Shown: piece after piece, positions 26,713 through 35,288 of the stretch
Numbering within the stretch: the stretch's first letter is position 1
How the letters are laid out: each line of letters opens with the position of its first letter
Origin: Acidobacteriota bacterium
GTDB taxonomy: Bacteria; Acidobacteriota; Vicinamibacteria; Vicinamibacterales; UBA823
Assembly: GCA_002730525.1 (NCBI GenBank)
Contig: PCAK01000033.1
Location: 1-64,000, forward strand
Reading direction: 5' to 3'
Length of the DNA stretch: 64,000 nt
Made by a program: the position numbers and the translations under genes
The notes under the pieces: generated by a model
What the model was told of the DNA's origin: nothing
Seen by the model: only the letters and a program-made list of their open reading frames with translations
Database searches by the model: none

Positions 26713-28620
26713 CTACGTCATTCTTGGCTCACCCTTGGCGATCGAGAAACGGTCGTACCAGGTCGAGTCGGCGCCGCCGAGCCGCCGCGCCAGCCTGACG
26801 TCCACGAGGTACGGCCGACCGTTTGACGTCGCCTCGAAGCAGCGATCGAGCGCGCCGCCGAGCTCGGCCGGATCGTCCACGCGCTCGGCCTCCACGCCGT
26901 ACCCCTTGCAAAGCGCGACGTTGTCAATGTCCGGCCCCTGCAGGTTGGCGCCGATGTACTTGCCGGTCGCCGCCGCCCGCTTCCCGTAGAGGTGCAGGAA
27001 CTTCCGGTTCGCCTGGTACCCGCCGTTGTTGTAGACGACGACGCCCAGCGGCACCTCGTAGCGCGTCGCGCTCCAGAGCGCCTGGATCCCGAACTGCAGG
27101 CTGCCGTCGCCGACCAGCGCGACGACCTGGCGGTCGGGCCGGCCGATCTTGGCGCCGACGCCCGCGGCCACGCCCCAGCCGAGCACGCCGCCGCTCGACG
27201 TGTAGTTCACCCGCCGCGCCGTGCCGGTCGAGACGTCCATGTAGGCGGGGAGGTACTCCTCCGATGTGATCAGCTCGCTGACGACGATGGCGTCGTCCGC
27301 CATCTTCGCGTTGAGCTCCTTGGTCAGCCGGGCCGTCGAAATCGGCGAATCGTTCCAGCGGGCAGCGGCCGCGTCGTCGAGCCGCTGGCGCCGCGCCTGG
27401 GCATAGGCCTGCACCGTTCGCCGACGATCATCAACCGCAATCGGCGAGAGCGTCCGCTTCCGCAACTCTGCCAGGACACCGGCCGCCGCCTTGCGGACGT
27501 CGGCCAACATCGCGAGGTCGACCGGATAGCTGCGACCGATCTCTTCGGCATCGACGCCGGTGTGGATCACCTTCGCCCCGGGCGGAACCGGCGAAGCCGA
27601 CGGCCGGCCGCCGAACGCGAACATCGTTCCACCGACGCTCCAGTAGAGATCGAAGTCCTGCCTGTAGTCGCGATCGAACATGAACATTCCCGAGTAGTGG
27701 GGATGCGTCGTCGGGAACGGGACGCCGGCGTGACTGGTCTGGAGGTCGAGGAAGACCGGCGCGCCCAAGAGATCGGCGATCGCCATGATCTCGTCGGCGC
27801 CGCCGTAGCGAACCATTTCACGACCGACGACGATGATCGGGAACTCGGCCTCGGCGAGCATCCGCGCCGCCTCGGCCACCTGGTCGGGATCGGGCTCGAG
27901 CGACAGTTCAACCTCCGACCGGGAGCGCGGCACGATCTCGGCCTGCTCGACCGGTGTTTCCCAGAGGTCCTTGGAAAAGGTGACGAACGTCGGCCCGCCG
28001 GGCGGCACGCGTGCGAGCAGGAAGGCACGGCGCAGCACCTCCGGGATGGTGCCGGCGTTCATCACATCCCAGGTCCATCGGGTGTAGTCGCGCGGCAGTT
28101 GATGCAGGTTGACCGCTTCGAGGAAGGCGTTCGTGCCGCGCAGGCCCGTGGCCTGCCGACCGACCGTGACGACGACGGGTGTTCGGTCCTTGAAGGCGTT
28201 GACCATCGGCGCCAGGGCGTAGCCGGCGCCGGCGACCGAATGGAGATTCATGATCGCCGTCTGGCCCGATGCGCGTGCGTAGCCGTCGGCCATCGACATG
28301 ACCGAGCCCTCGTGCAGCGACTGGACGTACTGCAGCGATAGCCGGTCGACCAGCGCGTCAAGGAAGCCGACCTCCTCCGAGCCGCCGAGGCCGAAGACGT
28401 AGGGGACCTTCCAGTCGACGAGGAACTCGGCCATCAACTCGCCGCCGGTCTGGCCGCGGAGGACGCGGCCAGGCGCGGCACCGCCGACCTGGCCTGACGC
28501 CGACAGTGAGCCGGCGAGGCTGCTGGCCGCTGACGCGCCGACGCCGACCTGGGCGACGCGCGAGACGAACGTCCGCCTGTCGATCTGGCGATCGAGGAAC
28601 TGCTTCGCGATCTCTTTCAT
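26713..28620 (-). CDS. Tat-exported thiamine pyrophosphate-dependent enzyme (decarboxylase/acetolactate synthase-like)
   Basis: 635 residues. The N-terminus is unusual for this family: a Tat-like leader DRRTFVSRVAQVGVGASAA followed by a Gly/Ser-rich linker. The catalytic-Glu motif is in SLHEGSVMSMADGYARASG, and the TPP/metal motif is VGDGSLQFGIQALW with YNNGGYQ about 25 residues later. The middle domain (about 235-370) is complete. Overall it resembles benzoylformate decarboxylase or acetolactate synthase-type enzymes, but the substrate is unknown. If the leader works, the cofactor-loaded enzyme is periplasmic. It lies 94 bases downstream of the sigma/anti-sigma/Spy-like genes on the same strand. 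Confidence 0.88.
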   Translation of the reverse strand: MKEIAKQFLDRQIDRRTFVSRVAQVGVGASAASSLAGSLSASGQVGGAAPGRVLRGQTGGELMAEFLVDWKVPYVFGLGGSEEVGFLDALVDRLSLQYVQSLHEGSVMSMADGYARASGQTAIMNLHSVAGAGYALAPMVNAFKDRTPVVVTVGRQATGLRGTNAFLEAVNLHQLPRDYTRWTWDVMNAGTIPEVLRRAFLLARVPPGGPTFVTFSKDLWETPVEQAEIVPRSRSEVELSLEPDPDQVAEAARMLAEAEFPIIVVGREMVRYGGADEIMAIADLLGAPVFLDLQTSHAGVPFPTTHPHYSGMFMFDRDYRQDFDLYWSVGGTMFAFGGRPSASPVPPGAKVIHTGVDAEEIGRSYPVDLAMLADVRKAAAGVLAELRKRTLSPIAVDDRRRTVQAYAQARRQRLDDAAAARWNDSPISTARLTKELNAKMADDAIVVSELITSEEYLPAYMDVSTGTARRVNYTSSGGVLGWGVAAGVGAKIGRPDRQVVALVGDGSLQFGIQALWSATRYEVPLGVVVYNNGGYQANRKFLHLYGKRAAATGKYIGANLQGPDIDNVALCKGYGVEAERVDDPAELGGALDRCFEATSNGRPYLVDVRLARRLGGADSTWYDRFSIAKGEPRMT

Positions 28621-28714
28621 GGCGTCACTCCCAGACGCGGCGCGGTGGCGCCGCGAGGCTGCACGGGAACGACGCGATTATAGCGTGGGTGGGAGGACGG
28701 GCGGAGCCGAACCG

Positions 28715-29185
28715 CTATTGGCGGCCCCGGCCATTACCCCGGCGGAAATCTCCGCGCGAGCGCTCTCGGCGCTCGACCGTCAACTCCGCGAAGCGCTCCT
28801 GCTGTTCGGCCGTGAGGATCTCGGCGATGGCGGAGCGGAGTTCCTGCTGCGCCGACCGGAACTGCTCGCGCACTCCTTCGTTGAGCGAGCGCATCCGGTC
28901 GCGCTGCTCGTCGAACAGTGCGTCCAACTCGTCACGCTGTTCCGGGGTCAGTTCGAGTTCGTCGGCCAGCCGGCCGATCAGACGCTCGGGCGATGCGCCA
29001 CGCCTACCGTCACGGAATCTGTCCTCCGAGTCATCGTCTTGCGGGCGATCGTCAGCGATCGACCTCCGGGGCATCCGGTCGGACGGTGTGAGCCAGGTGC
29101 CGGCCAGGACGCCGGCGCCGATGCCGCCCGCAAAGACCACGACGACGAAGAGCGCGAGCCAGATGCGCGCGATGTTACTGGTCAT
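28715..29185 (-). CDS. Spy/CpxP-like membrane-anchored protein linked to anti-sigma factor
   Basis: 156 residues. A single N-terminal helix (about 8-30) precedes a charged region and the helical segment LADELELTPEQRDELDALF, like LTxxQ repeats of Spy/CpxP and of periplasmic heavy-metal sensor proteins. A second helix with LRSAIAEILTAEQQERFAEL follows, and the end is Arg/Gly-rich. Its start overlaps the anti-sigma gene by 11 bases, indicating translational coupling. It likely senses or buffers unfolded protein or metal in the periplasm for the ECF system; inferred from context. Confidence 0.78.
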   Translation of the reverse strand: MTSNIARIWLALFVVVVFAGGIGAGVLAGTWLTPSDRMPRRSIADDRPQDDDSEDRFRDGRRGASPERLIGRLADELELTPEQRDELDALFDEQRDRMRSLNEGVREQFRSAQQELRSAIAEILTAEQQERFAELTVERRERSRGDFRRGNGRGRQ

Positions 29186-29681
29186 AGCCAGCCTCCAGGA
29201 GTGGGTCGTCGGGATCCGCGGTCAGGACGGCCTCGAGCATCGAATCGGCGCTGACCTCGGCCTGCCAGAAGAGCGCCGTGGTCGGCAACTCCGTGAGTTC
29301 CGGATCGATCGCCCAGGTCTCAGCGACCTGTGCCAGATCGATAGGGTCGGCCGCCGTCACACGCTCGGCCGTCGCCGCGGCCGCGATGATGAGCGCGGCC
29401 GCGACGGGCGCGAGACGAACGGTCCACGTGCGCCAGTTCAGCATGTCGGCCCAACTGACCTCGGCATCGAGGCGATCGGACAGGCGCCCGGCGAAGCCGA
29501 GCGGTACGTTGGCTTCGGGCCGCGCCGTCAGCGCGCGCACGACGATTGCCTGATCCTCCGCAAGCGGCCGGCAGGCGTTGCACTCGCGCAGGTGCCGTGC
29601 GAGCGCCACGCCGTCGTCGGTCTCGAGCGCGCCGTCCGCCCGGCGGGCGATGAGCGCCTCGGCCTCCTTGCAGGTCAACAT
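29175..29681 (-). CDS. Zinc-finger (zf-HC2) anti-sigma factor
   Basis: 168 residues. The N-terminal anti-sigma zinc motif is CKEAEALI...HLRECNAC (His-x3-Cys-x2-Cys). A membrane helix lies near 90-110 (RLAPVAAALIIAAAATAE). The acidic C-terminal part would be periplasmic. It overlaps the sigma factor stop by 7 bases, the common arrangement for a cognate pair. It probably holds the ECF factor inactive until an envelope signal. Confidence 0.9.
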   Translation of the reverse strand: MLTCKEAEALIARRADGALETDDGVALARHLRECNACRPLAEDQAIVVRALTARPEANVPLGFAGRLSDRLDAEVSWADMLNWRTWTVRLAPVAAALIIAAAATAERVTAADPIDLAQVAETWAIDPELTELPTTALFWQAEVSADSMLEAVLTADPDDPLLEAGYDQ

Positions 29682-30322
29682 GCCTTGGCCTCCACAGGGC
29701 GGCCGGAACTCTGACCGCCGGATTGCGACGCGCCGGGCGACGACGATGTCGTCCGAGTCATGAGCGGTTCGAGCAGCGGCCGCAGCCGATGACGCGCCCG
29801 GAAAATCCGCGATTCGACGGTCCCGATCGGGATGTCGAGCAACTCGGCGATCTCGCGGTAGCCGAGGCCGTGGATGTCGCGCAGTGTGACCGCGACCCGC
29901 AGCTCCTCGGGCAGTGCCGCCAGCGCCTTGTCGATCGCGTCCCGGCGCACGACATCACCCTCGACATCTTCTCGGCTGACGGCACGTTCGGGCGCCTCGG
30001 GTGCGTCGGCGTCGAGCGAGGCACCCCAGAAGGCGCCGCGGCGTTTCTGGCGCGCCATGTGCGCCCGGATAACGTTGGTCGCCACGCTGTACATCCACGT
30101 CTTGAACGTGCTGTCGCCGCGAAACTTCTTGATGGCGCGATACGCCCTCACGAACGCCTCCTGCGTGAGATCCTCGGCGTCGCCGTCGTTCGACGTGAGG
30201 CTGCGCGCGAGGTTGAAGATGCGCCGCTGGTACCGGCGCACCAGTTCGTCGAATGCCTCGCGGCTGCCTCCCGCGGCCGCCTCGACCAGTTCCCGATCGA
30301 CGTCTGTTCCGGCATCAGCCAT
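29675..30322 (-). CDS. ECF RNA polymerase sigma factor (RpoE-like)
   Basis: 215 residues from ATG 30322, preferred because MADAGTDVDRELVEAAAGGS is a normal ECF N-terminus; an open extension to 30397 is Arg-rich and unlikely. Region 2 has LTQEAFVRAYRAIKKFRGDS and FKTWMYSVATNVIRAHM. Region 4 has LPEELRVAVTLRDIHGLGYR followed by EIAELLDIPIGTVESRIFRA. The Ser/Gly-rich tail is extra. With the overlapping anti-sigma gene it forms a regulatory module whose likely targets include the neighbouring Spy-like genes. Confidence 0.93.
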   Translation of the reverse strand: MADAGTDVDRELVEAAAGGSREAFDELVRRYQRRIFNLARSLTSNDGDAEDLTQEAFVRAYRAIKKFRGDSTFKTWMYSVATNVIRAHMARQKRRGAFWGASLDADAPEAPERAVSREDVEGDVVRRDAIDKALAALPEELRVAVTLRDIHGLGYREIAELLDIPIGTVESRIFRARHRLRPLLEPLMTRTTSSSPGASQSGGQSSGRPVEAKAC

Positions 30323-30399
30323 GGGCGCAACGTTGCGCGCTCGAGGTTGCGGCCAAGCACGACGCTGGACCCTGCGGTCCAGCGCCGCGATCAGCACGG

Positions 30400-30912
30400 C
30401 TATCGGTTGCCTCGTCGAGCGCGTCTCTCTTCCATACGACGTTCGCGCCCGCCTCGAAGTTCTGCGGCCTCGGCCCGTTGCTCGGGTGTCAGGACCGCCA
30501 GCACCTCGCTCCGGATGTTCGCCTGCAGGATCATGGCGTCGGCCTGCACCTCGGCGAGTTCGGCACTGTGCCGTCGGATCAGGGCTTCATCGATCGGCGT
30601 GGCTTCCGCCGCCAGGCGCAGCGCCTCGCGGATCGGCGTACTGCGCTCACGCAACTCGGCCTGCGTGTCCCGCTCGCCACTCACGATCTCACGGATCTCG
30701 GTCCGCTGCGCCTCGCTGAGGTCGAGTTCCCGCAGCCCCCGCATGACGGCCGAGCCGCGGCCGCGGTCCATGGAGCCTCGTTGCCCTCGGCCGAAACCCT
30801 GCTGGCCGGCGGCATCCAGATTGGGGGACACGGCGACGAGGCCGGCCGCCACCAGGCTCGCCACACCGAGCGTCAGTCCGATTCCGCGTGCTTTCGACGT
30901 TCTGCTTCGCAT
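30400..30912 (-). CDS. Exported Spy/LTxxQ-like protein
   Basis: 170 residues from ATG 30912, which follows a GGGAGGA ribosome site; open sequence upstream is a shadow of the propeller gene. The signal peptide is SLVAAGLVAVSPNLDAA. Two helical segments carry Spy-type motifs: LRELDLSEAQRTEIREIVS and VLAVLTPEQRAEAAELRGG. An Arg/Glu-rich tail follows. The sigma factor gene begins 77 bases downstream on the same strand, so it could be co-transcribed with the sigma/anti-sigma pair. A periplasmic chaperone or sensor function is inferred from the family. Confidence 0.83.
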   Translation of the reverse strand: MRSRTSKARGIGLTLGVASLVAAGLVAVSPNLDAAGQQGFGRGQRGSMDRGRGSAVMRGLRELDLSEAQRTEIREIVSGERDTQAELRERSTPIREALRLAAEATPIDEALIRRHSAELAEVQADAMILQANIRSEVLAVLTPEQRAEAAELRGGRERRMEERRARRGNR

Positions 30913-31037
30913 GCTGTTCCTCCCGGTTAGATGGTTGGGCGAACGGTGCCGATCCGGCCCTGGTGTCGGGTCCGAACGGCCACGCCCGCCGTCAATCAGG
31001 TAGACCGGGTGGGGGCGGCGGATATTCCCGCCTCTAT

Positions 31038-32786
31038 CTATTGGGCCAGTTCGGCGGCCCAGGCGAGAACGAGCCGGATCTCCCGGCTTGGATCGGCCGG
31101 CTGCAGCATGAGGAAGCGTCCGTCGGAGGCGACATCGTAGTTGGCGAGATGACTGCCGAGGTCGACGTCGAACGGGCGTTCGAAGAGCCGGCGGGGTGCG
31201 TCCGGCACGAGCGCGTCGGCGGTCGTCTCGATGTCGGCGACGAGCATCTCGGCGCCGCGCCGGTAGAAGAGCTGTCGCCCGTCGCACGACCAGACCGGTT
31301 CGGTGCCGCCGGCCGGCGACACGATGAGCTCTCGACCGTCCGGCGGATACGCCTGGACGTATACCTGATCGAATCCCGCGGCGTCGGAGACATAGGCAAG
31401 GGCGCGGCCGTCGGGCGCCCACGCCGGCGAGCGCTCGTCGGCCTGCGTCGCCGCGAGCGGCGTGTTCGTGCCGTCAGCCGTGCGGACCAGTACGTCGCGC
31501 CCGTTCGCCCCGACCTCGTAATAGGCGAGACGGCCGTCGCCGGTCCACGCGCCTGGGTTCTGAGAGATCGACGCGGTGATGAGTCGGTCGGCGCCGTCGT
31601 CGTCGCCATCGCGCATGCGCGGCGTCGTCAGGAAGATGTTCTGGGGACCCTCACGATTCGAGGCGAAGCTCAGACCGCCGTCACGCGTCCAGGCCGGCGA
31701 CCGGTTGTCGCTGCCCGCGGTCGAGAGGCGCGCGCGGTTGCCGCCCGGCAACTCCTCGAGCCACAGTTCATGGCCGAGCAGGCCAGCCCGGATGACGACC
31801 GCCGCCTGTCGGCCGTCGGGCGACAGGCGCGGTGTCCGGTGCCGGTCGGCCACGGGCTGGGCGGCCGTCGGCGACGCCCGGCCGGTGCGGTCGACCCAGG
31901 CCAGGACATTGTCGGGCGATGGAGCCGGCAGATAGGCAAGCGCGCCGTCGGTCGACACGTCGAAGCGCGCGGTGCCCAGGCCCGAGACGTCGGCGACCGA
32001 CGCGGCGACCCCCTCGAGGGCGACCGTCGGTGTGCCGGTGACGTCGAGCGCATCGAGGTCGAAGCCGACAGTGAGTAGTTCCCCGCCGAGCACGTAGGCG
32101 AGCCGCCCCGGGGCGACGTAGCGAGCGCGGCCGTTCATCGGGAAGTGCAGTTGCCAGTCGCCGTCGTCGCGATCGGGTGACCAGACGGCCATCCGGGTGT
32201 CGCGATCGCGCCGGGCGACGGCGAAGACGAGTCCCGCCCCGTCCGGCAGCGCCGATGGCCAGCCGTGCTCGATTTCGCCTCCCCGGACGTCGGGCGCAGT
32301 GAGCGCCGTTGGCGCGCCGCCGTCGGCGTCGACCCGCATGAGCCCTTGTCCCCTGAGCGGGGCGAAGACGATCGTCGCGTCGTCGACCCAGGCGCCCCCG
32401 GCGCTGTCGCTCGGGGCGTCGGTCACGGTGGCCACGGTGCCATCGTCGAGCGAGACGTGTCGCAGTTCGTCGTCTGCGAAGAAGCCGATCGACCGTCCGT
32501 CGGGGGAGAAGAACGGGCGCCTAGCGCCGTCGGTGCCGGGCAGCGCCACGGCGCGCGCCCGCTCGAGCGGCCGGAAGAACAACTGCGGGCGGCCATTGCC
32601 GTACGCCGCGAAGGCGATGCCCGATCCGTCGGGCGCTACCGCGATCTCCGCGATCTGATGATCGGCCGGGGCCGGCAAGCTGAAGCGGACGACGGTAGGC
32701 GGTTCGGGGACCGGCGCCGGCCGGGCGAGCCAGCCGGCCAACCCGCCGAGCACCAGACCGGCCGAAAGCCAGATCCAACGGCGCAT
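31038..32786 (-). CDS. Membrane-anchored TolB/WD40-like beta-propeller protein
   Basis: 582 residues. A single N-terminal helix (about 5-22) precedes repeated propeller motifs of the TolB/PD40 type: IAVAPDGSGIAFAAY, FFSPDGRSIGFFADD, RLSPDGRQAAVVIRA, AWTRDGGLSFASNRE, AWAPDGRALAYVSDA and VWSCDGRQLFYRRG. In Acidobacteria such domains often form the C-terminal half of Ser/Thr kinases; no kinase domain is encoded here. It probably faces the periplasm. It lies upstream of the Spy-like gene on the same strand with a 125-base gap. Confidence 0.82.
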   Translation of the reverse strand: MRRWIWLSAGLVLGGLAGWLARPAPVPEPPTVVRFSLPAPADHQIAEIAVAPDGSGIAFAAYGNGRPQLFFRPLERARAVALPGTDGARRPFFSPDGRSIGFFADDELRHVSLDDGTVATVTDAPSDSAGGAWVDDATIVFAPLRGQGLMRVDADGGAPTALTAPDVRGGEIEHGWPSALPDGAGLVFAVARRDRDTRMAVWSPDRDDGDWQLHFPMNGRARYVAPGRLAYVLGGELLTVGFDLDALDVTGTPTVALEGVAASVADVSGLGTARFDVSTDGALAYLPAPSPDNVLAWVDRTGRASPTAAQPVADRHRTPRLSPDGRQAAVVIRAGLLGHELWLEELPGGNRARLSTAGSDNRSPAWTRDGGLSFASNREGPQNIFLTTPRMRDGDDDGADRLITASISQNPGAWTGDGRLAYYEVGANGRDVLVRTADGTNTPLAATQADERSPAWAPDGRALAYVSDAAGFDQVYVQAYPPDGRELIVSPAGGTEPVWSCDGRQLFYRRGAEMLVADIETTADALVPDAPRRLFERPFDVDLGSHLANYDVASDGRFLMLQPADPSREIRLVLAWAAELAQ

Positions 32787-32902
32787 CGTGTGGATTCCTG
32801 ATCCTTAATCAAGGATACGCGTGGCCGGGAGGCCGGAACAGGGTCGAGCGGGTCGCCGTCCTAGTGTGAGAGGATGCGGCGGTTCCCACGCGAGGAGGAC
32901 TC

Positions 32903-34051
32903 ATGAAGATCTCTGCTCTCTCTCTCCGGTCCGTCGTCGCGGCCGTGGCGATCGCCACGTTGCTGCTGACGGCCAGCGTCGCCGGCGCCCAGTCGGACGC
33001 CGACACGATTGTCGCCTATCTCGAGCAGGTCCGCCATCAGACTGGAGCCCCAGGCGTCTCCGCTGCGGTCGCCGTTGACGGCGAGATCGTCTTCTCGGGG
33101 GGTACCGGCTTCGCGGAACTCGACAACCGGACTCCGGCCGATGGCGCCACTGTCTGGAACGTCGGGTCAGTCTCGAAGGTGATGGCGTCGATCGCCATCA
33201 TGCAGCTGGTCGAGCAGGGGAAGGTCGCTCTCGTCGACGACATCCGGACCTACGTGCCGGCGTTCCCCGACAAGGGCGTGCCGATCACGCTCGGGCAGAT
33301 CCTGACCCACACCTCGGGCATTCGACACTATCGCGATGGCGAGTTCGGACCTCACGGTCTCAGGTCGATGCGATTCTTCGAGGACTTCGACGAAGCGATC
33401 CAGCACTTCACCGACGATCCGTTGTTGTTCGAGCCCGGCGAACTCTGGCTCTACTCCTCGCACGCCTACAACCTGCTGCAGGGCGTCGTGGAACAGACCG
33501 TGGGGTTCGGGTTCGAGGACTACATGCGCGCCTATGTCTGGGAGCCGGCCGGGATGCTCAGCAGCTCGTTCGACGTGCCCTCGCGGGTCGTGCATCGACG
33601 CGGCCACGGCTATGCGCGTGACGACGATGGGACGATCGTGAAGAGCCGCTACGAGGATGTGAGCTACAAGTATGCCGGCGGCGGCATGCTGTCGACCGTC
33701 GAAGACCTGGTGCGGATGGGCGCGGCGATCAATGACGGTACGCTCCTCGGCGCGGAGGCCGTCGCGGAGCTGCATGCGCCGCACATCGATCCGGTCATGC
33801 AGTACCGGCCGGACGACGAGCCACGCGAGCTGCCGTTCAAGCAGGCGCTGGGCTGGGACCTGCCGACCGATGTGCTGGGTCGTCCGTACATCAGCAAGAC
33901 CGGCACTGTGCGCGGTACCCGCTCGGTGCTCATCAATTTTCCGGATCACGGTGTCGTCGTGGCGATGCAGGCGAACATCGCGCCGTTCCCGATCCTGCGT
34001 CACGGTATGGCGATCGCGCAGATGTTCCTGCCGCCGGTGCACGCGCGGTAG
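32903..34051 (+). CDS. Exported serine hydrolase (beta-lactamase / class C-like), copy 1
   Basis: 382 residues from an ATG following GAGGAGG. The leader ends at VAGAQ. The active-site SxxK is SVSK in VWNVGSVSKVMASIAIM, the second motif lies in LWLYSSHAYNLLQ, and the third is KTG in YISKTGTVRGTRSV. This is the beta-lactamase-related serine hydrolase fold, which includes D-aminopeptidases, esterases and PBPs as well as beta-lactamases. It is followed one base later by a paralogue, suggesting tandem duplication. Resistance function is not implied. Confidence 0.9.
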   Translation: MKISALSLRSVVAAVAIATLLLTASVAGAQSDADTIVAYLEQVRHQTGAPGVSAAVAVDGEIVFSGGTGFAELDNRTPADGATVWNVGSVSKVMASIAIMQLVEQGKVALVDDIRTYVPAFPDKGVPITLGQILTHTSGIRHYRDGEFGPHGLRSMRFFEDFDEAIQHFTDDPLLFEPGELWLYSSHAYNLLQGVVEQTVGFGFEDYMRAYVWEPAGMLSSSFDVPSRVVHRRGHGYARDDDGTIVKSRYEDVSYKYAGGGMLSTVEDLVRMGAAINDGTLLGAEAVAELHAPHIDPVMQYRPDDEPRELPFKQALGWDLPTDVLGRPYISKTGTVRGTRSVLINFPDHGVVVAMQANIAPFPILRHGMAIAQMFLPPVHAR

Positions 34052-34052
34052 G

Positions 34053-35177
34053 ATGCGCAGGCCGATGCGTTCCGTGGTCTCCGTTCATCGCCTCCGCCCG
34101 GTCGTCGCCCTGGTGGGTCTGATCCTGGCGACCACCGTCTCGGCCCAGGAGGCACCCGATCAGGGCGCCATCCTCGACGCGCTGGGTGAGATCCGGCGTG
34201 CGGCCGGGGTGCCGGGTGTGACCGCCGCGGTGGCCGTTGACGGCGAGGCGATCTTCTCGGGCGGCACCGGCTGGGCCGATCTCGAAAACCAGGCACCGTC
34301 AGCCGGGGTGACGGTGCACAACGTCGCGTCGATCTCGAAGGCGATGACGACGGTGGCGATTCTGCAGCTGGTCGAGCAAGAGGTGCTGGGCCTCGACGAC
34401 CGGATCCGGGAGCACCTGCCCGCGCTGCCGGCAAGCGTCGACCGCGTGACCGTGCGTCAGATCATGACGCACACGTCTGGACTCAGAGAGAGCTACGAGT
34501 TGCCGCTGCGCACCGTCGACGCATTGGTCGCGGCGATCGGTGACGCCGGCGCTGACGCGTTGCGCTTCGCGCCGGGTGAGTTCTGGTCCTATTCGTCCGC
34601 GGGGTTCAATCTATTGCAGGCGGTGATCGAGTCGGTGTCGGGTCTCGACTTCGAGCTCTACATGCGTACGCGAATCTGGCAGCCCGCCGAAATGTCGCGG
34701 ACCGCGCTGGACGTGCCGGCGCAGATCGTGCCGCGGCGAGGCCGGGGCTACGGGCGGGACGGCGATGGGAATCGGATCAACGCCACGTTCTTCGACATGC
34801 CTGCCCTCTGGGCTGCGGGAGGGGTGCTATCGACGGCCGGCGATCTCGCGAGACTGGGCGTGGCGATCAACGACGGCGCGCTCCTGGAGCGCTCGACCGT
34901 GACGCTGATGCACCGGGCCCAGGTCGACCCGGTGATGGAGTTCAAGGTCGGCGGGCCGCCCGAGGAACGGGACTTCGTCCAGGCGCTGGGTTGGTGGATC
35001 GACACCGATGCTCGCGGGCGGCGCTACGTCAACCACACCGGACAGATCAGAGGCGTCAGCTCGATCCTCATGAACTATCTGGATGACGATCTGGTGATCG
35101 CCCTCGTCGCCAACATCCTGCCGTTCGACGCGCGGACACACGGCGAGGCGCTCGCGCAGATCTTCTTCGAACAGTAG
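34053..35177 (+). CDS. Exported serine hydrolase (beta-lactamase / class C-like), copy 2
   Basis: 374 residues. Two ATGs (34053, 34065) are possible; both lead into the signal peptide VVALVGLILATTVSAQ. The active-site motifs are SISK in VASISKAMTTVAILQLVE, YSSAGFNLLQ, and HTG in YVNHTGQIRGVSS. It shares long stretches with the preceding gene (AVAVDGEAIFSGGTGWADLE versus AVAVDGEIVFSGGTGFAELD), so the two arose by duplication. The start lies directly after the upstream stop, implying one transcript. Confidence 0.9.
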   Translation: MRRPMRSVVSVHRLRPVVALVGLILATTVSAQEAPDQGAILDALGEIRRAAGVPGVTAAVAVDGEAIFSGGTGWADLENQAPSAGVTVHNVASISKAMTTVAILQLVEQEVLGLDDRIREHLPALPASVDRVTVRQIMTHTSGLRESYELPLRTVDALVAAIGDAGADALRFAPGEFWSYSSAGFNLLQAVIESVSGLDFELYMRTRIWQPAEMSRTALDVPAQIVPRRGRGYGRDGDGNRINATFFDMPALWAAGGVLSTAGDLARLGVAINDGALLERSTVTLMHRAQVDPVMEFKVGGPPEERDFVQALGWWIDTDARGRRYVNHTGQIRGVSSILMNYLDDDLVIALVANILPFDARTHGEALAQIFFEQ

Positions 35178-35224
35178 GCCCCTGCCTGGCGCAATGCCCA
35201 CGTTCGCGCGGTAGAGGGCTATTC

Positions 35225-35242
35225 GCGCCCCTGAAGGGGCGC
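35225..35242. terminator. GC hairpin after the serine hydrolase pair
   Basis: GCGCCCC-TGAA-GGGGCGC is a perfect 7-bp stem with a TGAA loop. It lies between the hydrolase stop (35177) and the convergent ACT-domain gene stop (35289). It shares the loop type of the dispersed hairpins and probably acts as a bidirectional terminator. Confidence 0.6.
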
Positions 35243-35288
35243 GCCACCAAGAGAAAGTCAAAGAGAGGCCCGAGCGGAAGACCGCCGC

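Noticed and set aside
30323-30397. N-terminal extension of the ECF sigma factor
   Set aside because: It is Arg-rich and unlike ECF N-termini; ATG 30322 gives a normal start.
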